A stretch of DNA of 64,000 nucleotides, taken from assembly GCF_900625025.1 (NCBI RefSeq), contig NZ_LR130580.1:83908-147907 (forward strand), in the 5' to 3' direction. Below the pieces are notes generated by a model. The model saw nothing but the letters and a program-made list of their open reading frames with translations, did not search any database and had not been told where the DNA came from. The position numbers and the translations under genes are program-made. This document shows, one piece after another, positions 26,713 through 36,004 of the stretch; the stretch's first letter is position 1, and every line of letters starts with the position of its first letter. This DNA is from Lachnoclostridium sp. Marseille-P6806 (GTDB taxonomy: Bacteria > Bacillota > Clostridia > Lachnospirales > Lachnospiraceae).

Positions 26713-27672
26713 TCAGGCCTGCGCCGCCGTTTCCATCCCTGCGTCGAACAGGGCGTCGACAAATTCATCCGGCCGGAATTTCTGCAGGTCGTCCATTTTC
26801 TCCCCGATACCGATGAATTTTACCGGTATGCCGAGCTCCGACTGCACCGCGATCGCAATTCCTCCTTTTGAGGTTCCGTCCATCTTGGTCAGAATAATGC
26901 CCGTGAGATCGGTGACATCGTTGAATTCCCGGGCCTGCGCCAGCGCATTCTGGCCGGTCGTCCCGTCAAGAACAACCAGATTTTCCCGCTTGGCGCCGGG
27001 GAACTCTCGGGATATGATGCGGTCCATCTTGCGCAGCTCCTCCATCAGATTTTTCTTATTGTGGAGCCGTCCCGCCGTATCGCACAGGAGAATGTCCGCC
27101 CGCCTTGCTTTCGCCGCCTGCACCGCATCGAACAGGACGCTGCCCGGGTCCGAGCCCTCCGGAGCGCTGATCATATCCACTCCCGCCCGGGAAGCCCACT
27201 CCGCAAGCTGCTCGCCCGCCGCCGCGCGGAATGTATCCGCCGCCGCGATGAGAACCTTTTTCCCCTGTCCGCGGTAAATGCCCGCCAGCTTGCCGACCGA
27301 GGTCGTCTTGCCGACGCCGTTCACTCCGATGACAAGGACGACAGACGGTCCCTCCTCGAAATCATAGGCTCCCTCGGCCACTCGCATCTGCTCGCGGATA
27401 TTTCCGATCAGCAGCTCCCGGCACGCCTCGGGCTCATGAATGCGGCGCTCGCGCACCTGCTCCCGCAGTTCCGAGAGAATGCGGTCCGTCGCGCCGATCC
27501 CGATGTCCGCCATGATCATCGTCTCCTCGAGATCCTCATAAAAGTCGTCGTCGATCTTCGCATAGCCGGTGAACACCCGGTCCAGACTGCCCGCGATATT
27601 CTGCCGGGTCTTGGACAGCCCCTCTTTCAGTCTGGCGAAAAAGCCGTGCTTTTTCTCTCTCTCTTCTTCCAT
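26713..27672 (-). CDS. ftsY: SRP receptor FtsY
   Basis: 319 residues. Short basic N-terminus (GFFARLKEGLSKTRQNIAGS), NG domain with GVNGVGKTTSVGKLA, AADTFRAAAGEQLA, DTAGRLHNK, TKMDGTSKGG, ending FIGIGEKMDDLQKF. There is no acidic A domain, as is usual in Firmicutes. Its start codon is 8 bases from a 220-base intergenic repeat that separates it from smc and supplies the upstream leader. Confidence 0.97.
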   Translation of the reverse strand: MEEEREKKHGFFARLKEGLSKTRQNIAGSLDRVFTGYAKIDDDFYEDLEETMIMADIGIGATDRILSELREQVRERRIHEPEACRELLIGNIREQMRVAEGAYDFEEGPSVVLVIGVNGVGKTTSVGKLAGIYRGQGKKVLIAAADTFRAAAGEQLAEWASRAGVDMISAPEGSDPGSVLFDAVQAAKARRADILLCDTAGRLHNKKNLMEELRKMDRIISREFPGAKRENLVVLDGTTGQNALAQAREFNDVTDLTGIILTKMDGTSKGGIAIAVQSELGIPVKFIGIGEKMDDLQKFRPDEFVDALFDAGMETAAQA

Positions 27673-27680
27673 CTGACATC

Positions 27681-27902
27681 ACCATGCCGAAGCACTTTGT
27701 GCGAGGCACGCGCCGTAAAAGCACCCTGCGCCGGCGCGCAGGCTGCCGAGCCGCTCTGCGGCTCATGCCATCCCTCCACCTGACAGCATTTTTCGCTTGC
27801 TGAAAGGTCCGCGCAGGCGGTTTTACGGCTGCGATCAGAGGCTATTTGGGCTTCGGCACAAATAGCCGTGCGAAAAATCAGCGCATCAGCGTGATTTTTC
27901 AC
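27681..27902 (-). repeat. Intergenic structured repeat, copy A (smc-ftsY), with inserted hairpins
   Basis: It fills the smc-ftsY gap and matches copy B (50858-50988) along its length except for an extra block of about 86 bases (27721-27806) inside one stem. Stems on the minus strand: GAAAAATCA-type arms at 27871-27899; GGCTATTTG/CAAATAGCC with loop TGCCGAAGCC; CCGTAAAA-type arms flanking GCGCAGGCGG. The extra block holds two hairpins of its own (CCTGCGC/GCGCAGG and GAGCCGC/GCGGCTC). The end toward ftsY is AAAGTGCTTCGGCATGGTGA, 11 bases from the ATG. It would be transcribed in the smc-ftsY mRNA. Confidence 0.8.
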
Positions 27903-27915
27903 ACTACATCACCTT

Positions 27916-30900
27916 TTAATTTGTAAGATCCTTGTCGATCAGATTGACGCTGACCAGTGCGGAGACGCCTTTCTCCTGCATGGTAATTCCATAGAGCCGG
28001 TCCGCGCGGTCCATCGTTCCCCTGCGATGCGTAATGACAATGAACTGCGTTCCCTTTGTCAGCTTGTGCAGATAGTCTGCAAAGCGTCCCACATTGCTCT
28101 CGTCGAGCGCCGCCTCGATTTCGTCGAGCAGGCAGAACGGCGACGGCTTGAGGTTCTGTATCGCAAAGAGCAGGGAAATCGCCGTCAGGGACTTTTCCCC
28201 GCCGGACATCTGCATCATATTGACCAGCTTTTTCCCTGGGGGCTGCGCAATCACGCGCACGCCGGCCTCCAGAATGTCCGTGTCCTCCACGAGCTCCAGC
28301 GATCCGTGCCCGCCTCCGAAGAGCTCGCGGAACACAATGTCAAACTGATGATTGATCTTTGCAAACTGTTCACGGAACTGCTTCCGCATGGAATCGTCCA
28401 GCTCCGCAATGATCTGCCGAAGCGTCTCCGCAGCCCGGATAAGATCGTCATGCTGCGTCTTGAGAAACGTATAGCGCTCGGAGGTTTCCCTAAATTCCTC
28501 GATTGCCCCCACATTGACATTCCCCAGCTCACGGATCTGCTGCCGTATCGCCGCGATTTCCTTTCTCATCGGGGAGAGCTCCGTCAGCGTCTCGTCGCGG
28601 AGCGCCTCCGCATCCGACGGGGTGATCTGGTATTCATCCCAGAGATAATTGATCTGGGAATCGACAGCCTCCTGCAGACGCTCTCTCTGCGTATTCAGCC
28701 GGTAGCATTCTTTCTCAAGCGCTGTGATCCGGTCGCTGAAAAGACTTCTCCGGTCAAAGAAATCTTTCTGCCGTCCCGAGAGCTCGCCGCGCCGCGCCGT
28801 GCTGTCGGCGAGAAGCTGCTGCGCCGCCGTCTCCGCGGCATGGGAGGCCGCGATCGTGTCCCGGATATCGGCGATATCCTTTTCCCTGCGGGATATCTCC
28901 TCCCCGCTCGCCGAAAGGTGCTCCCTCACCTCCCGGAGATCATCGCCGTAACGCCGCGCCTCCTCGTCCAGGCGGTCCAGATTCTGCTGCTGAAAATCCG
29001 CCGTCTGCCGGATCCGGCTGATTTCGAGATCCCGCTCCGCCACATTGCCGCCGAGCGTCTCCTCCTCAGAGCGAAGACCGTCTCTTTCTTTCTGAATTTC
29101 CGTGATGCGGAGGTTGGTTTCCTCCTCGAAGCGCAGAGCCTCTTCCAGACGCTCATCCAGAACCGCCCGCTCCGACTTCAGCTCCTCTGCCTGTTCCCGG
29201 ATGCTCCGGTCCTCCTCTTTCATCTGATCGACGCTGCCGGCCGTTTCCTCTCTCCGGTCCTTTTCCCGGATCACGGCAAGCCGGGCCGTATTCTGCTCGA
29301 TCTGTCCGGCCGAGAGCGCCGCCGCTGTGCGGGCAAGCTCCTCTCGCAGCGTATTCCGCCGCTCCTTGAGTGCGAGGATCGCATTCTGCGCCTCCTGTGC
29401 TGTCCGCCGTCCCTCCGCAATCTTCTTTTCCAGCTCGGCGATCTCGCGCCGTCTGGACAGGAGAGAGGAATTGTTGCGAAATGAGCCGCCGCTGATCGAG
29501 CCGCCGATATTGAACTGATCGCCCCGCAAAGAAACGACGCGGTAGCTGTGCCGGTATTTGCGCGAAACCGCCGACGCATGGTCGTAGCTGTCAGCCACCA
29601 CAATGCGCCCCAGAAGACTCTTTGCCACGACGCGGTAGCGTTCCTCACAATGGATCAGGGAATCGGCAAGCCCAATCACCCCCGGCTCGCGCAGCACCTC
29701 CGTCTGCCGAAATTCCGGCGCGTGTCCGATCTCCGTGAGCGGCAGGAATGTCACGCGCCCCGCTTTCTCGCGATTCAGAAAGTCGATCATGCGGCGGACG
29801 GTGCTCTCATCCTCCGTGACCACGTTCTGAATGCTGCCCCCCAGAGCCACCTCGATGGCCGTCTCGTACTTCTCATCCGTTTTGAGAAGATCCGCCACTA
29901 CGCCGAGAAGCCCTCTCTCGCGGCTTTTATTCTCCATCACGCGGCGAACGCTCTGCCCGAAGCCGTCGTAGCGCTCCGTCATATTCTTAAGCGTCTCGAG
30001 CTTCGCCTCATTCTGATGAAAGCCGATCTGCGCACTTCGGAAGCTCTCATCCAACGCCGCAAGGCGCGCTTTCATCCCGCCGAGCTCCTCGTCGATCGAG
30101 CTCCGACGTCTGCCGAGCTCCGCCACCGCGGCGCTGATCTCCTCAAAGTGCTTCTCCGCCTCGGCAATCACCTCATCCTGACGGCTCTCGTCTGTCCGGG
30201 CGCTCACAAGTCTTCCGGTCAGCTCGGCGCGGCGCACGGCAAGCTGCTCCTCCTGCGTCGTGATGCTCGAGAGCCGGGACCGGATGTTCGAGCGCTCTTC
30301 CATGGATTCGAGGATGCGGCTCTTGCTCTCCTCTGTCTCCGTCTCCGCCGCGGCGATCCGTTCCTCGACAAGCTGCAGACGGCTCCTTACCTCTTCACGG
30401 GCCGCCTCAAGACGGGCGATCTGCTCTCCGGTAATGTTTTTCCCTCCGAGAATCGCCTCCCGCTCTGCCCTGATACGCTTAAGATCCTCCTCGAGCTGCT
30501 CCCCGCGGCTTCGGAACTGCTCGAGATTCCTGCGGGCGGAACGGATCTGCTCCTCGTAGACATTGATATTTCCCTGAAGCTGTTCCCGGATAATCCCGGC
30601 GTGCGCGACCTCATCGCGCTTTTCTCCGATGGTGCGCTCCAGCTCCTCCAGCTCCGTCTGCACGGCATCATATTCCGCCGCGATCTGCGCAAGCTCCTCC
30701 TGCGCTTTCTCGAGGTCTCCCGAGGCGATGCCGAGCGCCTTTTCATTCTCCCCGAAGCGTCTCCGGAAATCGCTGTTTTCCAGCAGAAACACATTGATGT
30801 CCAGCTGCTTCTGACGCTCTCTCGCTTTCAGATAGACCCTTGCCTTTTCCGCCTGCCTCTCGAGCGGTCCGATCTGATGCTCTATCTCCGAGAGAATATC

Positions 30901-31476
30901 ATTCACGCGCACGAGGTTCGACTGCTCGCTCTCGAGCTTTTTCTGTGTGAGCTCCTTGCGGCGCTTGAACTTGACAATGCCGGCCGCCTCGTCAAAAAGC
31001 TCGCGGCGGTCCTCCGGCTTATCCGAGAGGATACGCTCGATCTGCCCCTGCCCGATGATGGAATAACCCTCTTTTCCTATACCGGTGTCATAGAACAGCT
31101 CGGCGATGTCCTTTAAGCGGCACACCGTCCCGTTGATCAGGTATTCGCTCTCACCCGAGCGATACAGCCGTCTTGCGACCGTCACCTCAGCGTAATCAAT
31201 ATCGAGGCTCCGGTCCGCATTGTCGAGCGTGATCGCCACATAGGCATAGCCCATGGGCCGGCGAGCCTCCGTGCCGGAAAAAATAACGTCCTGCATGTTG
31301 GCGCCGCGAAGCTGCTTGACTCTCTGTTCCCCGAGCACCCAGCGGACCGCATCCGCCACGTTGCTCTTTCCCGAGCCGTTCGGCCCCACGATCGCCGTGA
31401 TCCCGTTATGAAACTGAAAGTTGATCTTATTGGCAAATGATTTGAATCCATGGATTTCGATTGATTTCAGATACAT
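27916..31476 (-). CDS. smc: Chromosome partition protein SMC
   Basis: 1186 residues, full length. Walker [17 protein letters not shown] at about 32, two long coiled coils around a hinge domain (about 500-680, with TFLPLTEIG), signature [18 protein letters not shown] and Walker [17 protein letters not shown] near the end. It condenses and segregates the chromosome with ScpA/ScpB, which are not in this window. Its ATG overlaps the end of rnc by 10 bases. Confidence 0.98.
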   Translation of the reverse strand: MYLKSIEIHGFKSFANKINFQFHNGITAIVGPNGSGKSNVADAVRWVLGEQRVKQLRGANMQDVIFSGTEARRPMGYAYVAITLDNADRSLDIDYAEVTVARRLYRSGESEYLINGTVCRLKDIAELFYDTGIGKEGYSIIGQGQIERILSDKPEDRRELFDEAAGIVKFKRRKELTQKKLESEQSNLVRVNDILSEIEHQIGPLERQAEKARVYLKARERQKQLDINVFLLENSDFRRRFGENEKALGIASGDLEKAQEELAQIAAEYDAVQTELEELERTIGEKRDEVAHAGIIREQLQGNINVYEEQIRSARRNLEQFRSRGEQLEEDLKRIRAEREAILGGKNITGEQIARLEAAREEVRSRLQLVEERIAAAETETEESKSRILESMEERSNIRSRLSSITTQEEQLAVRRAELTGRLVSARTDESRQDEVIAEAEKHFEEISAAVAELGRRRSSIDEELGGMKARLAALDESFRSAQIGFHQNEAKLETLKNMTERYDGFGQSVRRVMENKSRERGLLGVVADLLKTDEKYETAIEVALGGSIQNVVTEDESTVRRMIDFLNREKAGRVTFLPLTEIGHAPEFRQTEVLREPGVIGLADSLIHCEERYRVVAKSLLGRIVVADSYDHASAVSRKYRHSYRVVSLRGDQFNIGGSISGGSFRNNSSLLSRRREIAELEKKIAEGRRTAQEAQNAILALKERRNTLREELARTAAALSAGQIEQNTARLAVIREKDRREETAGSVDQMKEEDRSIREQAEELKSERAVLDERLEEALRFEEETNLRITEIQKERDGLRSEEETLGGNVAERDLEISRIRQTADFQQQNLDRLDEEARRYGDDLREVREHLSASGEEISRREKDIADIRDTIAASHAAETAAQQLLADSTARRGELSGRQKDFFDRRSLFSDRITALEKECYRLNTQRERLQEAVDSQINYLWDEYQITPSDAEALRDETLTELSPMRKEIAAIRQQIRELGNVNVGAIEEFRETSERYTFLKTQHDDLIRAAETLRQIIAELDDSMRKQFREQFAKINHQFDIVFRELFGGGHGSLELVEDTDILEAGVRVIAQPPGKKLVNMMQMSGGEKSLTAISLLFAIQNLKPSPFCLLDEIEAALDESNVGRFADYLHKLTKGTQFIVITHRRGTMDRADRLYGITMQEKGVSALVSVNLIDKDLTN

Positions 31477-32183
31477 TGATTTGTTTTCTTATCCGTCTTT
31501 TCTGCTATCCTTTTGAGCGCAGCGGCGGCCGCTCTCTGCTCCGCCTCTTTCTTGGACCGGCCCTCGCCCTGCGCGAGCTCCCGGTCTCCGACAAAGGCAG
31601 CCACGCGGAACGTCATCCGATGATTCGGCCCGCTCTCCTCCTGCAGCTCATAGCGCACGTCTCCGCCGTTTTTCTGCACATATTCCTGCAGCGCCGATTT
31701 GCTGTCCCGGAACATCACCTCTCCCTCCGGATCAGAGAGAATATACTTCATGATATATTTCTGCGGCTCCTCGACGCCTCCGGAATCAAGGTACATGGCC
31801 CCAATGGTCGCCTCCAGAATGTCGGAGAGGATGGAGTCGTTCTGCCTGCCTCCGTTCCGCTCCTCGCCCCGTCCGAGTCGAATGTATTCCTCAAGCTGAA
31901 GTTCCCGCGCGCAGTGCGCAAGCGCCGGCTCGCATACCAGAGAGGAGCGGAGCTTTGTCATCTCGCCCTCCCTCTTGTCAGGATAGCGCCGGTAAAGAAA
32001 AGCGCTGGAAACCATCTCCAGCACGGCGTCTCCCAGAAATTCGAGTCGCTCATAGCTCTCGAGAGTGTGAATCTTCTGTTCATTGGTAAAGGAAGTGTGC
32101 GTCAGCGCACACTCCAGCAGATAGTGGTTCCGGAAATGGTAGCCCATACGCTCTTCCAGACGCCTGATCGACGGATATTCCAC
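31467..32183 (-). CDS. rnc: Ribonuclease III
   Basis: 238 residues. Catalytic domain with ERLEFLGDAVLEMVSSAFLY and DILEATIGAMYLDSGG, then a C-terminal dsRNA-binding domain (DYVQK-type ALQEYVQKNGG ... ERELAQGEGRSKKEAEQRAAAAAL). It processes rRNA and other double-stranded RNA. It sits between acpP and smc, the standard Firmicutes order. Confidence 0.97.
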   Translation of the reverse strand: MEYPSIRRLEERMGYHFRNHYLLECALTHTSFTNEQKIHTLESYERLEFLGDAVLEMVSSAFLYRRYPDKREGEMTKLRSSLVCEPALAHCARELQLEEYIRLGRGEERNGGRQNDSILSDILEATIGAMYLDSGGVEEPQKYIMKYILSDPEGEVMFRDSKSALQEYVQKNGGDVRYELQEESGPNHRMTFRVAAFVGDRELAQGEGRSKKEAEQRAAAAALKRIAEKTDKKTNQCI

Positions 32184-32206
32184 AGCAACAGCCTTCTTCC
32201 CCTGCT

Positions 32207-32440
32207 TCAGTCCGCAGCTTCGGCACGGATCAGATCCAGAACATCCTGAACCGTCTTTACTCCCGCAACCTTTTCATCCTCAATCTGGCGATCAAACGCA
32301 TCCTCAATCTCCAGCTTGATCTGATAGAGATCGAGAGAATCCGCCCCGAGATCCTCTGTGAAACGGCTCTCTGCCGTGACCTCCTCCGGATCCAGATTCA
32401 GAACGTCCGCGATGATTCCTCTGAGCTTATTGAATTCCAT
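32207..32440 (-). CDS. acpP: Acyl carrier protein
   Basis: 77 residues, acidic. The phosphopantetheine serine lies in GADSLDLYQIKLEIEDAF. It carries acyl chains in fatty-acid synthesis and feeds PlsX upstream. The start MEFNKL follows AAAGGACAAT; the longer reading has 20 unrelated codons. It lies 82 bases after plsX. Confidence 0.96.
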   Translation of the reverse strand: MEFNKLRGIIADVLNLDPEEVTAESRFTEDLGADSLDLYQIKLEIEDAFDRQIEDEKVAGVKTVQDVLDLIRAEAAD

Positions 32441-32522
32441 ATTGTCCTTTCCGCCCGCAGTTCTCCTGCCGGCCTGCCGCAGACAGCGGCTTCTGTACAC
32501 CCTTAATGTACGCCTTCTTCCG

Positions 32523-33545
32523 TCAGTTTACCGCCGTCCGGTCGACGAGCTTCATTCTGGTTCGGAACTGATCGTTGACCTTCTTTTCTTTCCATTCCGC
32601 GCACTGCTCGATCGCATGCTGAATTTCAATCGCTCCGGCGTTGCCGTGCGCCTTGACCACAAGACCGTTCAGGCCGAGCATCGGCGCCCCGCCGTAGGTG
32701 GAAGCCGAGAACTTCTTCATAGTCTTCTTAATCGCCGGTTTGATGAGAAGCCCGCCGAGCTTTGCGCGAGTGCCGGAAAGCAGTGCCTTTTTGATCTCGC
32801 CCAGCAGCATCGCCGCCGTCCCCTCATAGGTCTTGAGTATCATATTGCCCGTAAACGCGTCGCACACGACCACGTCCGCCGCGCCCGACGGAATATCTCT
32901 TGCCTCAACGCTTCCGATAAAGTTGATGCCGTCAAGCGCCCGCAGGAGCGGCATGGTCTCCTTGACGAGGGCATTTCCCTTTTCCTCCTCCGCGCCGATA
33001 TTCGCGAGCGCCACACGGGGATTCCTGATTCCCACGACGCTCTCCATGTAAATCGAGCCCATCTGCGCGAACTGAACAAGCTGCGACGCCCTTGCATCCA
33101 CATTGGCTCCGCAGTCAATAAGAAGAAACGGCCCTCCCGCAGAGGGAAGAACCGGAGCAAAGGGAGGCCGTTCAATCCCCTTAATCCGGCCCACCAGTAC
33201 CTGACCGCCGACCAGCGCCGCACCAGAGCTTCCGGCTGTCACGAACGCATCGCACTCCCCGCTCTTTACAAGCTTCATTCCCTTTACAATCGAAGAATCC
33301 TTTTTTGTTGAAATGGCCCGCACCGGAGGCTCCGCCATCTCAATCACCTCCGACGCATGGAGAATATACAGACGATCCTCCGGATAGCTGCAGTCTTTCA
33401 GGGCCGCCCGGATCTCCTCCTCGCGCCCCACAAGAGTCACCTGCAGCTGCTCGCGGGAGGCCAGCGCCTGCAGCGCGCCGCGAACCACCGCTTCGGGAGC
33501 GTTGTCCCCTCCCATGGCATCCACCGCCACCTTGACATAATCCAT
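32523..33545 (-). CDS. plsX: Phosphate acyltransferase PlsX
   Basis: 340 residues. VAVDAMGGDNAPEAVV at the N-terminus, FVTAGSSGAALVGG, and a C-terminal Gly-rich part with GLLIKPAIKKTMKKF. It converts acyl-ACP to acyl-phosphate for PlsY. The ATG chosen follows AGGGGACAAAT; the frame is open 44 codons further upstream but into promoter sequence. It begins the plsX-acpP-rnc-smc-ftsY-ilvA run. Confidence 0.96.
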   Translation of the reverse strand: MDYVKVAVDAMGGDNAPEAVVRGALQALASREQLQVTLVGREEEIRAALKDCSYPEDRLYILHASEVIEMAEPPVRAISTKKDSSIVKGMKLVKSGECDAFVTAGSSGAALVGGQVLVGRIKGIERPPFAPVLPSAGGPFLLIDCGANVDARASQLVQFAQMGSIYMESVVGIRNPRVALANIGAEEEKGNALVKETMPLLRALDGINFIGSVEARDIPSGAADVVVCDAFTGNMILKTYEGTAAMLLGEIKKALLSGTRAKLGGLLIKPAIKKTMKKFSASTYGGAPMLGLNGLVVKAHGNAGAIEIQHAIEQCAEWKEKKVNDQFRTRMKLVDRTAVN

Positions 33546-33648
33546 ATATTTGTCCCCTGTCCTGCCGCATCCTCTGCGGCCAAGGCCTCCTGATACACGC
33601 TTTCCCTGCGCTTTGCCGCCGAAAGAAAACAACCCGACAGCCTTTTTA

Positions 33649-33677
33649 ACTATATCCGAGACGGGTGCAATTTTCAA
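33649..33677 (-). promoter_or_regulatory. Promoter of plsX operon
   Basis: TTGAAA (33677-33672), 17-base spacer, TATAGT (33654-33649), about 104 bases before the plsX ATG. I see no FapR-type operator with certainty. Confidence 0.75.
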
Positions 33678-33727
33678 GTTCCGCCCTGTGACACGCCTCC
33701 TGCAATCCCGATCGGCGAATTGACAGC

Positions 33728-33755
33728 AAAAAACCGGCAGAGCTTACTCTGCCGG
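33728..33755 (-). terminator. Terminator of rpmF
   Basis: CCGGCAGAG-TAAG-CTCTGCCGG, a perfect 9-pair stem, followed by TTTTTT on the minus strand. Confidence 0.9.
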
Positions 33756-33797
33756 CCTTTATATCACATATTATACTTTCCGGTGCTGTTATCGGCA

Positions 33798-33980
33798 TCA
33801 GTCCTCAACGCTGACAACAACCTTTTTATTGTACGTGCCGCACTTCTTGCAGGCTCTGTGGGGCATCATAAGCTCGCCGCACTTGCTGCACTTCACAAGA
33901 GTCGGAGCGTTCATTTTCCAGTTCGCTCTTCTCTGATCTCTGTGGCCTTTGGACGATTTATTCTTAGGGCAGATGGACAT
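33798..33980 (-). CDS. rpmF: 50S ribosomal protein L32
   Basis: 60 residues. Starts MSICPKNKSSKGHRDQRRAN and has a zinc ribbon with two CxxC pairs (CSKCGE and CKKCG). TAAGGAGGTG precedes the ATG. It is monocistronic here, with its own perfect promoter and terminator. The usual upstream partner yceD (DUF177) is absent; decayed genes take that place. Confidence 0.97.
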   Translation of the reverse strand: MSICPKNKSSKGHRDQRRANWKMNAPTLVKCSKCGELMMPHRACKKCGTYNKKVVVSVED

Positions 33981-34080
33981 TTTTACACCTCCTTAGCTGT
34001 TCCCTCATAAACGGGTTTTATTGCTGTTCCCAATCGGGAAAGCCTCGGTCATAGGGTCATATTACCACACAACGTAAGTA

Positions 34081-34109
34081 ATTATATCGACGGCATATCT
34101 CTTTGTCAA
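34081..34109 (-). promoter_or_regulatory. Perfect consensus promoter of rpmF
   Basis: TTGACA (34109-34104), 17-base spacer, TATAAT (34086-34081), 100 bases before the rpmF ATG. Confidence 0.9.
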
Positions 34110-34146
34110 CGGCGTTCTTTACGTTTTTCCGCCTGCTTTCAAAAAA

Positions 34147-34314
34147 TTACTCAAAAAATATAACCCGCTCTCCGATCTCCTCCGCCGCCTTGACTTCCGG
34201 CTCTTTGACAATCCCGCCAAAGGGCATCTGTGCAAGGAGCTTCCAGTGATCAGGGATATCAAAACAGCTTTCGGACCGCCTCGTCTATCACGGGATGGTG
34301 ATTCATATAAGATC
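34147..34314 (-). pseudogene. C-terminal remnant of a nitroreductase-family gene
   Basis: Two frames together read MNHHPVIDEAVRKLF and then FDIPDHWKLLAQMPFGGIVK, EPEVKAAEEIGERVIFFE and stop. This is the C-terminal end of nitroreductase-like FMN proteins. One base too many at a TTTT run splits the frames, and the N-terminal two thirds are missing. It starts inside the end of the pirin remnant. Confidence 0.7.
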
Positions 34315-34548
34315 GGCAAAGGCCTCCGCCAGCTCTTCCCTTGTATTCATGACGATCGGGCCATACCATGCAACCGGCTCGTCCAGCCTCCTCGAGCTGT
34401 ACAGATGGATGTCATAAAAATCCAGCGGTAAATAACCGCCCTGCCAGCCCTCTTCATCCTGAAAGCTGCCGGAGACAAGGCGGAGCAGACCGCCCTCCAA
34501 AGGAATTTTCCTGATCTCATCCGCAGAAATTTGGATCCGTATTGTCAA
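34303..34548 (-). pseudogene. Pirin-family remnant with internal deletion
   Basis: The 81-residue frame joins two distant parts of a pirin: QISADEIRKIPLEGGLLRLV with SGSFQ, from the middle, and LDEPVAWYGPIVMNTREEL from the C-terminal end. Roughly 100 residues of the C-terminal cupin between them and the whole N-terminal half are gone. No ribosome site is seen before the TTG that opens the frame. Most likely it is not functional. Confidence 0.7.
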
Positions 34549-34735
34549 AAGCGTCCAGCATCTGCAAGCGTGCTTTCCGCTTATTTTCCTGCCTGTCCTG
34601 TGATACTCTTAAAAAGCACGGAAGTTCTTTAAAAAGAATAGCCCCTCTGCCGCGGCAGCCGCCGCAGGGATATCCGGCAGAGCAATATCAAGCGAAGAGA
34701 TACCAGACAGGGAATTATCAGACGGAGAAACTATC
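34549..34735 (+). other. Gap before tmcAL
   Basis: 187 bases with no gene that I can support. It carries a loose inverted pair around CTGCCGCGGCAG and a run of similar short blocks (CGAAGAGATAC, CAGACAGGG, CAGACGGAG). No clear -35/-10 pair for tmcAL was found. Confidence 0.5.
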
Positions 34736-36004
34736 ATGACAGTATGCGGAATCATCATGGAATGCTCGCCGCTTCATCGCGGCCATGTCCATCTTCTGGC
34801 CGAGGCCCGGAAACGGACCAGAGCGGATTATATCGTTGTCGCCCTCGGCGGCGACTTTATGCAGCGGGGCATCCCTGCCGTGATCGACCGACATGTCAGA
34901 ACGCGTGCCCTGCTGGAATCCGGAGCCGATCTGGTGCTGGAGCTCCCTGTGTATTATGCCTGCGCCGCCGCCGGATATTTTGCCCGCGGCGCGGTCGCTC
35001 TCCTCTCCGCCGCCGGCGTCGTCACAGACCTCGCTTTCGGCTCAGAGAGCGGAGATGAGGCCGCTCTCATCCGGATCGCCGAAATTCTTTCCCGCGAGAC
35101 GCCGGAATTCCGCGCGGCGGTTAAAAAAGCTCTTACCGGAGGCGCTTCATGGCCCGCCGCAAGGAGCCTCGCACTCGCGCAGGTCTTCGGCATCGAGGCG
35201 CCGTTTCTCCCGAACGATCTTCTGGGCGTGGAATATCTCCGGGAGCTGGACGCACAGGGCAGCGCCATCCGTCCCTGCATCATTCCGCGCATTTCCGCCG
35301 CCTCCGCCTCCGCGCTCCGGGCCGCCATGGCAGACAATGCCGGGACTCTTCCCACTTCTTTGCAGGAGGAACTCCCGCCCGCCATGTCCCGGGAGCTGCG
35401 CCGCGCCGCCGGCCGCTGTGCACCTGTTTTTCCGGATGATTTTTCCGCCGCGCTCGGCTGGCTTCTGCAGTCCCTTGATGGAGACGGACGGAACGCATCC
35501 GGCCTCCGGCTTCCGGAATATATGGACGTCTCCGAACCGCTTGCCGCACGCATCTTGTCACTTCGCGGGGAATATCGGGGCTTCACCGATTTCTGCTCAC
35601 GGCTGAAAACAAAGGATATCACCTATACCCGCATCTCCCGGGCGCTTTTCCACATTCTCCTCGGGATGCAGACCCGTTCCATGGAGCATTACCTGAATGG
35701 GGGCGTCATCGGATATCTCCGCGTTCTCGGCTTCCGGCAGGAAGCACAGCCTTTGCTCACGGCCATCGCCTCCCGCTCCCGCGTTCCTCTTATCGGAAAG
35801 CTTTCCGATGCGGAGGCGGCGCTCCCTCCCCTCTTTCGTTCCATGCTGAACGAGGAGCTCCGCATTGCCCGCCTCTATCAGGCCGTCTGTGCGCAGAAGT
35901 TTGCGGCCTACCCCCACCCGATCCGAAGTGAGCTCGAGCGGCCGATAATTGTGATTCCAGAATCGAAAAATGAGCAGGCAAATCCCGCTCTTCGTCATTC
36001 CTGA
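34736..36004 (+). CDS. tmcAL: tRNA(Met) cytidine acetate ligase TmcAL
   Basis: 422 residues. The nucleotidyltransferase start [19 protein letters not shown] (HxGH motif), then [18 protein letters not shown] and [12 protein letters not shown] are typical of TmcAL (formerly YlbM, DUF795), which acetylates the wobble cytidine of elongator tRNA-Met. The usual GIIAEYNPFHNGH is changed to [10 protein letters not shown], but both histidines remain. Its 3' end overlaps the convergent DUF815 gene by 10 bases. GGAG lies 8 bases before the ATG. Confidence 0.92.
   Translation: MTVCGIIMECSPLHRGHVHLLAEARKRTRADYIVVALGGDFMQRGIPAVIDRHVRTRALLESGADLVLELPVYYACAAAGYFARGAVALLSAAGVVTDLAFGSESGDEAALIRIAEILSRETPEFRAAVKKALTGGASWPAARSLALAQVFGIEAPFLPNDLLGVEYLRELDAQGSAIRPCIIPRISAASASALRAAMADNAGTLPTSLQEELPPAMSRELRRAAGRCAPVFPDDFSAALGWLLQSLDGDGRNASGLRLPEYMDVSEPLAARILSLRGEYRGFTDFCSRLKTKDITYTRISRALFHILLGMQTRSMEHYLNGGVIGYLRVLGFRQEAQPLLTAIASRSRVPLIGKLSDAEAALPPLFRSMLNEELRIARLYQAVCAQKFAAYPHPIRSELERPIIVIPESKNEQANPALRHS

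Noticed and set aside
34119..34319. 66-codon frame before rpmF
   Set aside because: It is the wrong frame of the nitroreductase remnant; the other two frames give recognisable nitroreductase sequence.
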